DNA of 64,000 nt, from positions 198,085 through 262,084 of the forward strand of contig CAVXNP010000002.1 of the NCBI GenBank assembly GCA_963763305.1. The letters run 5' to 3'. Made by a program: the position numbers and the translations under genes. Shown here piece by piece: positions 1-10,385 of the stretch. Origin of the DNA: CAVXNP01 sp963763305. Its GTDB lineage: Bacteria; Pseudomonadota; Gammaproteobacteria; Xanthomonadales; Rhodanobacteraceae. Position 1 is the first letter of the stretch. Every line of letters starts with the position of its first letter. A model generated the notes under the pieces. The model was not told where the DNA came from. It did no database searches and was given only the letters and a program-made list of their open reading frames with translations.

Positions 1-2736
1 CGAGATCGAGAAGCAGCTGGCCGGCCAGCGCCAGATCGAGGCGCAGTTGGAAAGCGTGCGCGAGCGCCACACCGGCGCCAGCGAACACCTCAACCAGGTA
101 CAGGGCGAGGTCTACAAGGTCGGCGCCGAAATCGCCCGGGTCGAGCAGCAGGTGCGCTTCAACAAGGAAACTGCCGAACGGCTGCAGCGCAGCCAGGCCG
201 AGACCGAGCGCGAGCACGGCGAGCTGGCCGCGCACATCGCCACCGACCGCGAGCAGGTCGAAGCGCTGCGCCAGGCACTGGCCGAGGGCGAGCCGAAACT
301 CGAAGCACTGCAGCAGATGCAGGACGACACCGCGCAGGCCCAGCGCGACACCGAGGCCAGGCTGGCCGATTGGCAGCAGCGCTGGGACACGCACACCCGC
401 ACCGCCGGCGAATCCAACCGCGCCGCCGAGGTGGAGCGCACCAAGCTCAATTACCTGGACCGCCAGGCGATCGATCTGTCCAAGCGTCGCGAGGCGCTGG
501 AGGCCGAGCAGCAGGCCACCGACGTGGCCGCACTCGATGCCGCCGCCGAAGGCCTGCAGACCGAACACGAGACCCAGCGCGAGCGGGTCGAGACGCTTGG
601 CAGCCTGCTCGACCAGCACAAGTCGGCGCACGAAAAGGTGCTCGACGAGGAGCGCCAGGTGCAGTCGGCCCTGAACGAGGCGCGCCAGCAACTGCAGGCC
701 GCGCGCGGTCGCTTGTCCTCGCTCGAGGCGCTGCAGCATGCCGCACTGGGCCAGGAGGAAAGCGCCGCCAGCGGCTGGCTGGCCAGCCTGGGCCTGGACA
801 AGTCCCGCCGCCTGGGCGAATCGCTGCAGGTGGACGCCGGCTGGGAGTCGGCGGTGGAAACCGTGCTGGCCGGCCTGCTCGACGGCGTGCTGGTGGACAA
901 CCCGCTGGCGCTGACCGGGGACTTCGGCGCGCTGGGCGAGGCCGACCTGGCCCTGCTCGACGCCCAGGACGGCGCGCCCGGCACCGCCGGCACGCTGGCG
1001 GCCAAGGTACGCGGGCCCGCCGCGGCCATGCAGCTGCTGTCCCAGGTGCTGACCGCCGAAACGCTGGACGAGGCGCGCAACCGGGTCAACGGCCTGGACC
1101 CGGCGCATTCGGTGATCACCCGCAGCGGCGAGTGGCTGGCCCCGCACTGGGCGCGCGTGCGTCGGGCGCAGGGCAACCAGGTGGGCGTGCTGGCGCGTGA
1201 GCGCGACATCCGCCAGCTGGGCGAGCAGATCCAGACGCTCGAAGCGCAGCTGGAAGAGGCCGGCGTGCGCCTGGACGACCTGCGCACCGCCAAGTTCGAG
1301 GCCGAGCGCGCCCGCGACGACGCCCAGCGCGAGCTGTACAACGCGCACCGTCGCCAGTCCGAGCTGGCCGGGCCAGTTGCAGAGCCACCGCGGCAAGGTG
1401 GAGACCGCCCGCGCCCGCGCCGAGAAGGTCAACGCGGAGTTGGGCGGGCTGATCGAACAGCTGGACGAATTGCAGGGGCAGACCCGCGAGGCGCGCGCGC
1501 GGCTGGACGAGTCGGTCAATCACATGGGCGATCTGGAAGACCAGCGCCGCGAGCTGGAAAACGAGCGCCGCGCGCTGCTGGAGGCGCGCGAGGAAGCGCG
1601 CATGAACGCCCGCGAGGCCGCCGACCAGGCGCACTCGCTGGCGCTGGCGATGGAGTCCAAACGCTCCTCGCTGGCCTCGCTGGAGCAGGCGCTGGCGCGT
1701 CTGGATTCGCAGATCCGCCAGGTCGAGGCGCGCCGCACCGAGATCAGCCGAGCAACTGGCCGCCGGCTCGGACCCGATTGCCGAGCTCGAGGCCGAGCGG
1801 CAGACCTACCTGGACCAGCGCCTGCTGGTAGACAAGCAACTGGTCGAGGCGCGCCGCGCGCTGGAAGACTGCGACATCGAGTTCCGCAAGCTGGAGCAGC
1901 AGCGCCACCAGGCCGAGCAGGGTCTGGCCGCGCTGCGCGAAAGCGTGTCGGAGAAGCGCCTGGCCGCGCAGGCGCTGCAGTTGCGCGCCGACCAGCTGGC
2001 CGAGGCGATCGCCGCCTCCGGGCTGGAGCTGGAACCGCTGCTGGCCGAGTTGCCCGAGGATGTCGACGCCAACCAGTGGCGCCAGCAACTGGACGACCTG
2101 GGCGGCAAGATCACCCGGCTCGAGCCGGTCAACCTGGCGGCGATCCAGGAGCACGCCGAACAGAGCGAGCGCAAGACCTACCTCGACAACCAGCTGGCCG
2201 ACCTGGTCAGTGCGATGGAGACGCTCGAAGGCGCGATCAAGAAGATCGACCGCGAGACCCGCGCGCGCTTCAAGGAGACCTTCGACAAGGTCAATGCCGG
2301 CGTGCAGGAGCTGTTCCCGCGCCTGTTCGGTGGCGGCCACGCCTACCTGGAGCTGACCGGCGACGACCTGCTGGACACCGGCGTGGCGATCATGGCGCGG
2401 CCGCCGGGCAAGCGGGTGTCCAACATCACCCTGCTGTCCGGCGGCGAGAAGGCGCTCACCGCGGTATCACTGGTGTTCGCTATCTTTGGCCTGAACCCGG
2501 CCCCGTTCTGCCTGCTCGACGAGGTCGACGCGCCGCTGGACGAGGCCAACGTCGGCCGCTTCTCGGCCATGGTCAAGGAAATGAGCGAGAAGGTGCAGTT
2601 CATCTTCGTCAGCCACAACAAGGCCACCATGGAAGCGGCCAGCCAGCTGTGCGGCGTGACCATGCGCGAGCCGGGTGTGTCACGGCTGGTGCAGGTCGAT
2701 CTCGCCGAAGCGGCTAAACTTGCCGGCGCCGCCTGA
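1..2736 (+). CDS. smc: Chromosome segregation protein SMC, C-terminal ~75%, with two frameshifts
   Basis: The window opens inside the gene, so the N-terminal ATPase half is upstream. Visible parts are a long Glu/Gln/Arg-rich coiled coil, the hinge (around GWESAVETVLAGLLDGVLVDN, near base 841), a second coiled coil, and the C-terminal ATPase lobe with the ABC signature LLSGGEKALTA and Walker B CLLDEVDAPLDE. SMC dimers with ScpA/ScpB organise and segregate the chromosome. The frame shifts twice: near 1370 (extra G in a GGG run) and near 1748 (extra C after ATCAGC); each is repaired by removing one base. Because SMC is normally important and the sequence is otherwise perfectly conserved in style, I infer sequencing insertions rather than a dead gene. 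zipA follows 11 nt downstream, a usual xanthomonad arrangement. Confidence 0.95.
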
Positions 2737-2747
2737 AGGACACTCTC

Positions 2748-3695
2748 ATGATGCCGCAACCCATGCTCGCCCTTGCCTGGAACGCCGCCGTCGGCATCCC
2801 CATGCTGATCGTCGGCATCATCGTGCTTGGCCTGATCTGGCTGTTCGGGCAGCCGAAGAAGGAGCAGGGCAAGCGTCGCCACGTAGCCGAAACCGCCTCC
2901 GCAGAGCGCCGCGAGCCGACCGTGGGCGAGTCCAGCCTGGCTGACGATCCGTTCTTCAGTACGCTCAGCCCGCGCGGCGAGCCAAGGGTGCGGCCAGAGC
3001 AGGGCGAGCTCGACATGGGCTTGCGCGACGAGTTGGAAAAGCTGGGTGCCACACTGGCCGGTGATCGCACCGGCTCGACGCCCGACAAGCCCAGCCGGCA
3101 GGCCGCCAGCATCGTGGAGACCCTTCGCGCGCCGCCACCGGAAGCCAACGCAGCGGTGCCCGCACCTGCGCCGGCAGGCGCGCCGCCGGCGACCGGACAG
3201 CCACGTGGCGTGCCGCGTTCGGATCTGGGTCGCCGACCCGCGCAGTTGCCGGTCGAGCGCATCGTCACGTTGTTCATGGTGGCCCGCGATGGCAGCCAGT
3301 TCAGCGGGCCGGACCTGGTCGTCGCCGCCGAGAAGGCCGGCCTGGAATTCGGCGACATGGGGATCTACCACCGCCTGGTCGATGGCCGGCGCGAGCTGGG
3401 CCCGATCTTCAGCATGGCCAACATGCTCAAGCCAGGCAACTTCAACCTGGGCAACCTCGAAGCGCTGCGCACGCCCGGCCTGAGCTTCTTCATGACCCTT
3501 CCGGCACCGCTGCCGGCGCTGGACGCCTGGGACGCCATGCTGCCGACTGCGCAGCGCATGGCCGAACTGCTCGATGGCCAGGTGCTGGACGAGGAGCGCA
3601 ATGCGCTGGGTCGCCAGCGCATTGCACACATTCGCGACGAACTGCGCGGCTGGGATCGCGACCACGAAGGCACCGAGATCATCTTCGGGCGCTGA
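2748..3695 (+). CDS. zipA: Cell division protein ZipA
   Basis: 315 aa. One N-terminal membrane helix (about residues 14-34, PMLIVGIIVLGLIWLFG), a basic patch, a Pro/Ala-rich linker, then a C-terminal FtsZ-binding domain from about residue 175 (VERIVTLFMVARDGSQFSG through MAELLDGQVLDEERNAL). ZipA tethers FtsZ to the inner membrane at the division site. GAAGGA lies just before the first of two adjacent ATGs (2748 and 2751), so either may be used. The gene follows smc closely and is probably co-transcribed. In many relatives ligA comes next; here an unrelated gene on the opposite strand does. Confidence 0.93.
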   Translation: MMPQPMLALAWNAAVGIPMLIVGIIVLGLIWLFGQPKKEQGKRRHVAETASAERREPTVGESSLADDPFFSTLSPRGEPRVRPEQGELDMGLRDELEKLGATLAGDRTGSTPDKPSRQAASIVETLRAPPPEANAAVPAPAPAGAPPATGQPRGVPRSDLGRRPAQLPVERIVTLFMVARDGSQFSGPDLVVAAEKAGLEFGDMGIYHRLVDGRRELGPIFSMANMLKPGNFNLGNLEALRTPGLSFFMTLPAPLPALDAWDAMLPTAQRMAELLDGQVLDEERNALGRQRIAHIRDELRGWDRDHEGTEIIFGR

Positions 3696-3708
3696 GCGGA
3701 GCACCAGG

Positions 3709-3732
3709 CCCGGCGCGGCAGCCATCGCCGGG
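3709..3732. terminator. Hairpin between convergent zipA and membrane-protein gene
   Basis: Inverted repeat CCCGGCG / CGCCGGG with a 10-nt loop, 14 nt past the zipA stop and 20 nt from the stop of the convergent gene. There is no clear U-tract, so a bidirectional terminator is only an inference. Confidence 0.4.
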
Positions 3733-3752
3733 CACCGGTGGAAGCGGCTTGA

Positions 3753-4073
3753 CTAGCGAGTGGCGCGCTCGCGACGGCGGCGTTGCTTCCAGCGGATCCA
3801 GCGCCGCTCCAGGTACACCATGGCCAGCAGAGTGGGGCGGCGCAGGAACGGAATATCCTGGGTCAGCAGGACCAGCCCCAGCGGCAGCATCCACAGACCC
3901 AGAATCGGCAGGAAGCCGAACACGCCCCCGACCATCAGCAGCAGTCCCACCGGCACGCGCACCCAGCGCGAAGACGGTTCACGCAACCAGCGCAGCGCGC
4001 GGCACAGCCAGCGCGGCAGCTTCTGCTCGAAACGGTCGAGCCGACGGTTGAGTCGGTTCTCGTCTTTGATCAC
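3753..4073 (-). CDS. Small membrane protein of unknown function
   Basis: 106 aa from a GTG start (VIKDENRLNRRLDRFEQKLP). The start was chosen because GGAG sits about 6 nt ahead; a longer reading to base 4196 has a low-quality N-terminus. Residues about 38-70 are strongly hydrophobic (VGLLLMVGGVFGFLPILGL and WMLPLGLVLLT), i.e. one long or two short membrane helices, flanked by Arg/Trp-rich stretches and a very basic C-terminus. It resembles the short transmembrane proteins common in this order, but I cannot assign a family or function. It converges on zipA. Confidence 0.7.
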   Translation of the reverse strand: MIKDENRLNRRLDRFEQKLPRWLCRALRWLREPSSRWVRVPVGLLLMVGGVFGFLPILGLWMLPLGLVLLTQDIPFLRRPTLLAMVYLERRWIRWKQRRRRERATR

Positions 4074-4228
4074 CGGGTTCTCCGCGCCCGTTGCTGATGT
4101 GCCGATCGTAAGCGCAACACCACCGCGATGGCGCATGCGCGATGGCAGGGTGGAAAGCTTCGACATCAGCCCATACCTGCACGGGCTGCGCCGCACCTCG
4201 GCCGCTGTGACGGCGTGGAACTGCCGGC

Positions 4229-4552
4229 CTAATCCTCGTCGGCCGGCCCTTGCGGCGGCTCGTCATCGGCCGAAGCAGGCGCCACGTAGTTCGGATCCTC
4301 GGAGTCGCGGGCATGGCGGATGGCGTCCTTCAGACGATCGTCCAGGTGGTCGAAGTCCAGCACCACCTTTTCCGAGTGCACAGCGCGAATGGCCGAGGCA
4401 TCGACCTCGAAGTCGCCGGCGTTCTCGATGTAGATCATCAGTTCGGACGGTTCGCTATCGCCCGGACGCCCGCGCAGCTCGCGTACCGAGCCGATCGGAT
4501 CGTCACCGTCGGTGACAAATACCGTGAATCCCTCGCTGATCTTCTCGTTCAT
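4229..4552 (-). CDS. Acidic conserved hypothetical protein
   Basis: 107 aa starting MNEKISEGFTVFVTDGDDPIG. AGGTG lies 5 nt before this ATG, which I prefer to an upstream ATG at 4639. It reads as a small soluble alpha/beta protein with an acidic, Pro/Ala-rich tail (DDEPPQGPADED). No membrane segment, signal peptide or recognisable catalytic motif. Function unknown. It is transcribed toward the membrane-protein gene, with about 155 nt between them. Confidence 0.65.
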   Translation of the reverse strand: MNEKISEGFTVFVTDGDDPIGSVRELRGRPGDSEPSELMIYIENAGDFEVDASAIRAVHSEKVVLDFDHLDDRLKDAIRHARDSEDPNYVAPASADDEPPQGPADED

Positions 4553-4787
4553 GACTGCACCTGCATATCCGGCGGAAAGACGCGCCAGGGGATGAGCGCG
4601 GCACGCCTGTTCCCATGGCGTGCTCATCATGCGGAGCACCCCGTTTCAAGCCGGTGAAGACTGACCGTCCGGCCTGGAAGATGGCCGGCTGAACAGTGAC
4701 CAGCCGCGCATCACACGCGTCCACGTGACGCTTACGGCATCGCAGCGACACTGCACCCCTCCCGATCCGATGTTACGGAGTACAGCC

Positions 4788-5321
4788 ATGGCACACCCCC
4801 ATGACCGCGAGCCGCGCCAGGGCGGTCCGATGGACCCCGCCGGCGAAGGCAAGACCGCTGGCAGCAACACGCAGAGCCAGGGCGGCATCAGCCACGAGGT
4901 TGCCGAAAGCGCACGCAGGGAGCGCAGCGCCTCGGCCGGCGTGACCGACATGGACCGGGTCGACCCAAACGGCCTGTCCCTCGATGAGGGTGGCGGCGAA
5001 TACCCGCAGGATGGCCGTGCCCATCACGGTTTCACCGGCGACAACGCCGACCACCAGCCGGACGACAGCAGCGGTGTGGGTGTGAACCCGCAGCCGGGCC
5101 CGGTGGCCGACCTTGGTCCGCAGCAGGACACCCGCACGCACGGCGTACCGGAGGACCGCGCCGAACGCACCACCGGCGGCGACAGCCCCAACCCGCAGGC
5201 GATGGGCGGTTCACCCGGGGGGCCGCGCAATGCCCCCGAGCGGATCCCCGGCCAGGACGCCGACGACGGCATGATCGGCGGCCCCAGCGGCGGCAACAGC
5301 CAGCGCGACCCGCAGGTCTGA
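4788..5321 (+). CDS. Hydrophilic, disordered Gly/Asp-rich protein
   Basis: 177 aa. The start MAHPHDREPRQGGPMDP is chosen because ACGGAG ends 7 nt ahead. The whole protein is low-complexity and rich in Gly, Asp, Pro, Gln, Arg and Ser, with no hydrophobic core, membrane helix or signal peptide. Composition is like intrinsically disordered desiccation/stress (hydrophilin-like) proteins. That is an inference from composition only, though a trehalose operon in the same window makes a stress role reasonable. No known family recognised. Confidence 0.65.
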   Translation: MAHPHDREPRQGGPMDPAGEGKTAGSNTQSQGGISHEVAESARRERSASAGVTDMDRVDPNGLSLDEGGGEYPQDGRAHHGFTGDNADHQPDDSSGVGVNPQPGPVADLGPQQDTRTHGVPEDRAERTTGGDSPNPQAMGGSPGGPRNAPERIPGQDADDGMIGGPSGGNSQRDPQV

Positions 5322-5827
5322 GCCATCGGGCGTGCGGAGGGTGCTGAGTTCCAGCTCGCGTATGTTTGGCCAGCCGCCGCGCCATGCCTACCGGGTCAGT
5401 CGTTCTGGCGGGGAACTTGCCGCCGATCGGCACGCACACGCCAAACGACGACACAGCGTAACGCCCTGGCGCCACAGTGCGTTGTGGAGCCCTTCGACCG
5501 CTCGATCGCCGGCTACGGACAACCCGGCTTCTGCTGCTTCGGAGAAGTGGGGCGTCGGTCCAGCGTGAGACCGTCGACTCCCAGGCTGGGCGTAGGGTGG
5601 GCTTCCAGCCCACCAGCTCTCCCGCTTTTCCGCACCGTTGCCCACGGAGAAGCCCACGCCTGCGGGACGAGGCGGACCCGGGCAGCGGGGAGGGTACCTG
5701 CTCGCGTAGCGTGGACTTGAACCCACCAGGCCGACGAAGCCGGGAAGGCCGTTGGTGGGCGAAGTCCACCCGGCGCCACCCGGCCGGAGCCGAACGCCGC
5801 CGCCCGTGCGGCATTTCTCCTGCAGGG
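5322..5827. repeat. Gene-free stretch with REP-like inverted repeats
   Basis: No convincing gene. It carries a copy of the dispersed repeat at about 5592-5614 (core GGTGGGCTTCCAGCCCACC) and a second diverged pair at about 5710-5775 (GTGGACTTGAACCCACC and GGTGGGCGAAGTCCACC). The rest is high-GC DNA without recognisable motifs. Confidence 0.6.
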
Positions 5828-6563
5828 TCAGCGCTCGAGCGCGGCCATGTGCAGCAGCACCCCGGCCAGGCTCTTCAGGTCCTGCGCGTTGTGCTCGGCC
5901 ACGCGCCGCAGGTTGGCGGCCGAGCCGCCGCGCAGGTAGGTCAGCCAGGCGGCGGGGGCTTCGGAGCCGGGCAGGTCGTCCTCGCGCACCACGCCCAGCA
6001 ACTGCCGTTCGGCGGTGGCCAGGCGGCAATTTTCCCACTGGCCTTTCCAGTGCCGGCGCACCGGGTGCAGCAGGTCCAGGTGCGCCAGGCCGGCCAGCGG
6101 GTTGGGCAGGCGCGCGAGGCGGTAGCGTGTGGCCAGCAGCGGGGCGTCGTAGCACTTGCCGTTGTAGCTGACCAGCACGCGTGTCCTGGTCCAGCCAGCT
6201 GGCGAAGGCTTGCAGCATGGCGCTTTCGGCCGCCATGCGGGTGATGGTGAGCTGGCGGATGCGGAAGCGGCCATCGATCCAGTCTCCGGCGCCGATCATG
6301 AAGGCACGCGTGCCGGTGCCACCGGCCAGGCCGGTGGTCTCGGTATCGAAGTGCAGCAGGTGTTGGTGGTGCACTGGATCCATGCGGGCGAAGCCGGCGT
6401 CGATGATCGGCGGCGGCGTGAGCCAGTCGAAGCAGGCTTCGGTGTAGCGCAGGCCGGGGGCCAGCTCGATGCCGGGGACGTCGCGGTCGGGCGAGGCCAG
6501 GGTGTGGACGCCGCGCTTGAGTTGGGCGTGGCGATGCAGCAGGCGGCGGATGTCCGGGGACAT
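5828..6563 (-). pseudogene. RNase H-like exonuclease (MrfB/YprB-like), one frameshift
   Basis: Reads MSPDIRRLLHRHAQLKRG then HLLHFDTETTGLAGGTGTRAF, the DEDD exonuclease motif I (DTETTGL). After a frameshift near 6180 (one extra base after DQDT) it continues VLVSYNGKCYDAPLLATRYRL, with a late Asp in EHNAQDLKSLAGV. This is the family of the B. subtilis mitomycin repair exonuclease MrfB. It lies directly downstream of a DUF1998-type helicase as MrfB does with MrfA, supporting a DNA-repair role. An ATG at 6740 is also in frame, but the DNA between contains a dispersed repeat, so I start at 6563. Real pseudogene or sequencing indel cannot be told apart here. Confidence 0.75.
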
Positions 6564-6597
6564 GGATCGCGCGGGCGGGGTATCGGGGGCTGCGGCG

Positions 6598-6642
6598 GGG
6601 CCCTTCGACTTCGCTGCGCTACGCTCAGGGCGAACGGTTTCA
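6598..6642. repeat. Dispersed repeat, CCCTTCGACTTCG family
   Basis: Contains CCCTTCGACTTCGCTGCG followed by CTACGCTCAGGGCGAACG. The same sequence recurs, in both orientations, at 44,908-45,110. It sits between the helicase and exonuclease genes. Confidence 0.65.
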
Positions 6643-6798
6643 AGCTCGGTCTTGTGGGGCCGAGGGTAGCCGGGCCGCGGCTGGTCGTGGCTGGGGGCGA
6701 CAGGAATGGCGGTGCGAAGGGCCGAGGGTGCGGAGTTCATGCGGCCGTCGGCTGGCCCGCCTCGCTGCGCAACTGCCGCAGCCGCGCCAGCAGCGCGC

Positions 6799-9234
6799 TC
6801 ACAGCGCCACCAGCAGCGCCAGCACGCGCAGCGCCAGTGCCTTGGGCGTGGCCTCCGGCGCGCTGTCGGCGTTCTCGTCGGCGGCCAGCACCGGGCCGAC
6901 GCAGGCGGGGCAGCCGGCGCGGCAGTCGCAGCGCTCGATCAGGGTGATCGACTTGCGCCAGCAGATCCTCGCGGCGCTGGAACAGCGGCTCGCTCTGGCC
7001 GATGCCGCCGGGGAAGGCGTCGTACAGATACACGGTGGGGGTGAACGGCGCGTCCGGTGCCAGCGGCGGTCGGCCTGGCCGTCCGCGCCGCGCAGCTGGC
7101 CACGACCGCTGGCGTCGGCGCTGACGAACCAGGCGCCATCGCCGCTGCCGACCGATTTCTGCAGGTCGCGCGCCTCGGCCATCACCGCCACGGTGGCCAC
7201 GATGTGCAGCGCGTAGGCGGCACCGAGGAACCCGTCCAGCGCCTGCTGGCGGTCGTCGAAGGCCGCCGCCAGCACACCCTGCGCCAGCTGCCACCAGACC
7301 GCGGTGGTGTGCAGTTCCTGGTCCGGCAGGTTGACCGGCCCGTAGCCGATGTTCTCGTGCGAGTAGAAGCGGATCTTCTTGTAGCCGGGCACGCGCCGCA
7401 CCACGTGCACCTCGCCGTGGTGGGCCTGGCCGCGACCGGCCGCGCGCGCTGTCGAAACAGTCCAGCACCTTGAGCCGGGTGTAGTCGATGGCGTCGGTGT
7501 AGTAGTCGACCTGGGTGCGCGTGACGTACGCCTTGCGGCCCTCCCAGTCCAGCCGTTCCACCTGATACGGCGCGGACTGGATCATGTGGATGGCGCCCTC
7601 GTACAGGGTGACCGGCACGGCGGAGAAGTCGACCTCGGCGATGATGGTCTGGCGGCCGTCGGTGCGGTCGACCACCACGAAGTTGCCGTCCGCCACCGAG
7701 CGCAGCGACACCGCGATGGCCGGGTAGCTGTCGGCGATCCATTCCCAGCGCTCGCCCTCGCGATGCAGCACGCCTTCTTCGCCCAGCACCTCCAGCCACG
7801 GCGTGGCCACTTCGCGTGCCGAACATCTCGTCGCCCACGAACGGCAGCTCGAACGCGGCGCAGCGGATGTGGTCGAGCAGGATCAGCGGCTGGTCCGGCT
7901 GCGATCCGCGCGTGCTCCGGCGTGGCGCCCTGGAAGAACTCCGGATGGCGCACCAGGTACTGGTCCAGCGGGTCGGAACTGGCCACCAGCACGCCCAGCG
8001 CCGATTGCTGGCGCCGGCCGGCACGGCCGAAGCGCTGCCAGGTGGCGGCGACCGAGCCGGGATAGCCGTTGAGCACCACCGCGTCGAGCGAGCCGATGTC
8101 CACGCCCAGCTCCAGCGCCGAGGTGCTGACGATGCCGTCGATGCTGCCGGCGCGCATCGCGCGCTCGGCGGCGCGGCGCTCCTTCGGCAGGTAGCCGCCG
8201 CGGTAGGCGCGGATGCGCGGCGGCTTGCGCGGATCGTGATCGAACACGTCCTTGAGGTACTTGGTGAGCACCTCGACCATGCTGCGGCTCTGCGCGAACA
8301 CCAGCGTCTTCATGCCGCGACTTGATCGCCAGCCGCGCGATGCGGTTGGTCTGCGAGCGCGCCGAGGCGCGCAACCCAAGGTCCGGGTTGACCACCGGCG
8401 GGTTCCACAGCAGCACGTGCTTGTCGCCGGTGGGTGCGCCGCTTTCGGTGATCGCGGTGACCGCGTCCTCGATCAGCGCCTGCGGCGTGCTGCTGCGGGT
8501 TGCCGATGGTCGCCGAGCAGAGGATGAACTGCGGGGTCACGCCGTAGAACGCGCAGACGCGCTTCAGCCGGCGGATCACGTTGGCCACGTGCGAGCCGAA
8601 CACGCCGCGGTAGGTATGCACCTCGTCGATCACCACATAGCGCAGGTTCTCGAAGAACTGCGCCCACTTGGTGTGGTGCGGCAGGATCGCCTGGTGCAGC
8701 ATGTCCGGGTTGCTGACCACGATGTCGCCATGCAGGCGGATCGCCTGGCGCGCATCGCCGGGCGTGTCGCCGTCGAAGGTGAACGCCTTCACGCCCAAGC
8801 TCGCCGGCCTGGTTCAGCTCCAGCAGCTCGGCCACCTGGTCCTGCGCCAGCGCCTTGGTCGGAAACAGATACAGCGCCTTGGCCTTGCTCGCGCATCGCC
8901 GCGGTGATCACCGGCAGCGTGTAGCACAGCGACTTGCCCGAGGCGGTCGGCGTGACGATCGCCACGTGCTGGCCGGCCTGGGTGGCCACCCAGGCTTCGT
9001 CCTGGTGGCTGTACAGCTGGGTCAGATGCCGCGGCTGCGCAGCGCCCGCGCCAGCGCCGGCGGCAAGTCTTCGGGCAGCGGCGCGAAAGAGCCCTCGCGC
9101 CCGGGCACCACGAACGCACCGGTGATGCGCGCGGCGTAGCGCTTTGAAAGGCGTTGCGCCAGCGAGCGGCCATCGCTGGGGCCGCGCAACACCAGGTCGT
9201 CGGCAACCTGGTAGCGGTCGGGCAGGGCATTCAT
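6799..9234 (-). pseudogene. DEAD/DEAH-type helicase with DUF1998 domain (MrfA/YprA-like), many frameshifts
   Basis: Start MNALPDRYQVADDLVLRG at 9234. Successive frames give Walker A TPTASGKSLCYTLPV, motif II VIDEVHTYRGVFGSH, motif III ILCSATIGNP, the helicase C lobe (MKTLVFAQSRSMVEVLTKYL, STSALELGVDIG, QRFGRAGRRQQSA), and a C-terminal DUF1998-like part ending with the cysteine cluster CDCRAGCPACVGPVL. This order matches B. subtilis MrfA, a 3'-5' repair helicase acting with MrfB, whose homologue follows. The frame changes near 9025, 8888, 8797, 8495, 8318, 7913, 7815, 7440, 7065 and 6955. The ones I resolved look like single extra bases (for example GGC read as GGGC). No long segment is missing and all motifs survive, so local sequence error is as likely as decay. 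Confidence 0.8.
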
Positions 9235-9394
9235 GGGGGGGTATCCGCGGGCGAAAGAGACGGCGCCATTACAGGCTGGTGTCGTCTCACCCGGTGAGAT
9301 GCGCGCATCGACCCGTGGCCCCGCGTGTCCGAAAGATTGCCGTATCGTGGACACCGTATCGGGACAATGGTGTGTCCCCCGAAAGCGAGCTGCC

Positions 9395-10330
9395 ATGTTC
9401 CGCACCCGACTGTCGTGGATCGTCCTGCCGCTGTGGCTGGCGGGTTGCCATCCGCCTCCCACCGAACCGGCGTCACCCGCAGCATCCGCATCGGTCGCCG
9501 CCGCACCCGCACATGCATCCACCGCCTCCATGAAGCAACCCGCCTGGCGGTGGACGGCAGGGCACGGCGGGCAGGGCACCTCGGCACAACTGCAGGGGCC
9601 CTCGGGGGTGCTGATGCGGATCACCTGCTCGGCCAACCCACAGCGGCTGACGGTTACGGTGCCGGCCTTTGCGCCCATCGGCAGCGAAGACCGGCTCAGC
9701 TTCGGCTTCGATGACGCCCCCATGGCGCTGGCCGCCGACCTGCAGGCCTCGGGACAGGGCGTAAGCGCGCACGGACCGATTCCCGCGGATATCGAAAAAA
9801 AGCTGCGCGACGCGCACACCGTCAGCGCGCGCTACGGCAACCAGATCGCCGGTCCGTTTCCGGCGCCGGCCGGCGAGGCCGCCCATCACCTGGCCCACGC
9901 TTGCGCCGAGATGGTCACGGCCGATCCGTCGATACTGGCAGAGCGGCCGGCCACCGCCGACAGCGCCCAGGCTGCAGCCACGGTGGTCGAGCGATACCTC
10001 GGTCTGCTGGCCACCGGCGACACGGAGGCCGCCGATCAGCTGTGGGGCGCGGCGGCCCGGGCTGACGGATCGGCAGTCCGACTGCGCGAACGACTGTCGC
10101 ACTACAGCGACCTGCACGGCGAGGTCTACGCACCCGGTCGTGTCGAGGGCGCGGCCGGTTCGCTCTATATCACTGTCCCGGCGCGCATCACTGGCCGCCG
10201 CACTGACGGCAGCCGCGTGCAACAGCCTGTCACCGTGACCCTGCGCCGGGTCAACGATGTACCCGGTTCCACCCAGGTCCAGCGGCGCTGGCATATCGAA
10301 AAGGTGACGCTGGACGAAAGCGATGGGTGA
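9395..10330 (+). CDS. Predicted lipoprotein of unknown function
   Basis: 311 aa. MFRTRLSWIVLPLWLAGC is a lipoprotein signal peptide with lipobox LAGC (Cys18), followed by a Pro/Ala-rich linker, so the protein should be anchored in the outer or inner membrane facing the periplasm. The mature part has no motif I recognise. It shows a short beta-rich region (about 60-130) and a second region after residue 200 (VVERYLGLLATGDTEAADQLW) that resembles NTF2/SnoaL-like folds by pattern only. It is divergent from the helicase gene and followed by another exported-protein gene 55 nt downstream. Confidence 0.75.
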   Translation: MFRTRLSWIVLPLWLAGCHPPPTEPASPAASASVAAAPAHASTASMKQPAWRWTAGHGGQGTSAQLQGPSGVLMRITCSANPQRLTVTVPAFAPIGSEDRLSFGFDDAPMALAADLQASGQGVSAHGPIPADIEKKLRDAHTVSARYGNQIAGPFPAPAGEAAHHLAHACAEMVTADPSILAERPATADSAQAAATVVERYLGLLATGDTEAADQLWGAAARADGSAVRLRERLSHYSDLHGEVYAPGRVEGAAGSLYITVPARITGRRTDGSRVQQPVTVTLRRVNDVPGSTQVQRRWHIEKVTLDESDG

Positions 10331-10385
10331 GGGCGCCTGCCCCCAGCGCCGCGCAGGCTTCCAGGCCGCAGCTCGGAGCGCATCC

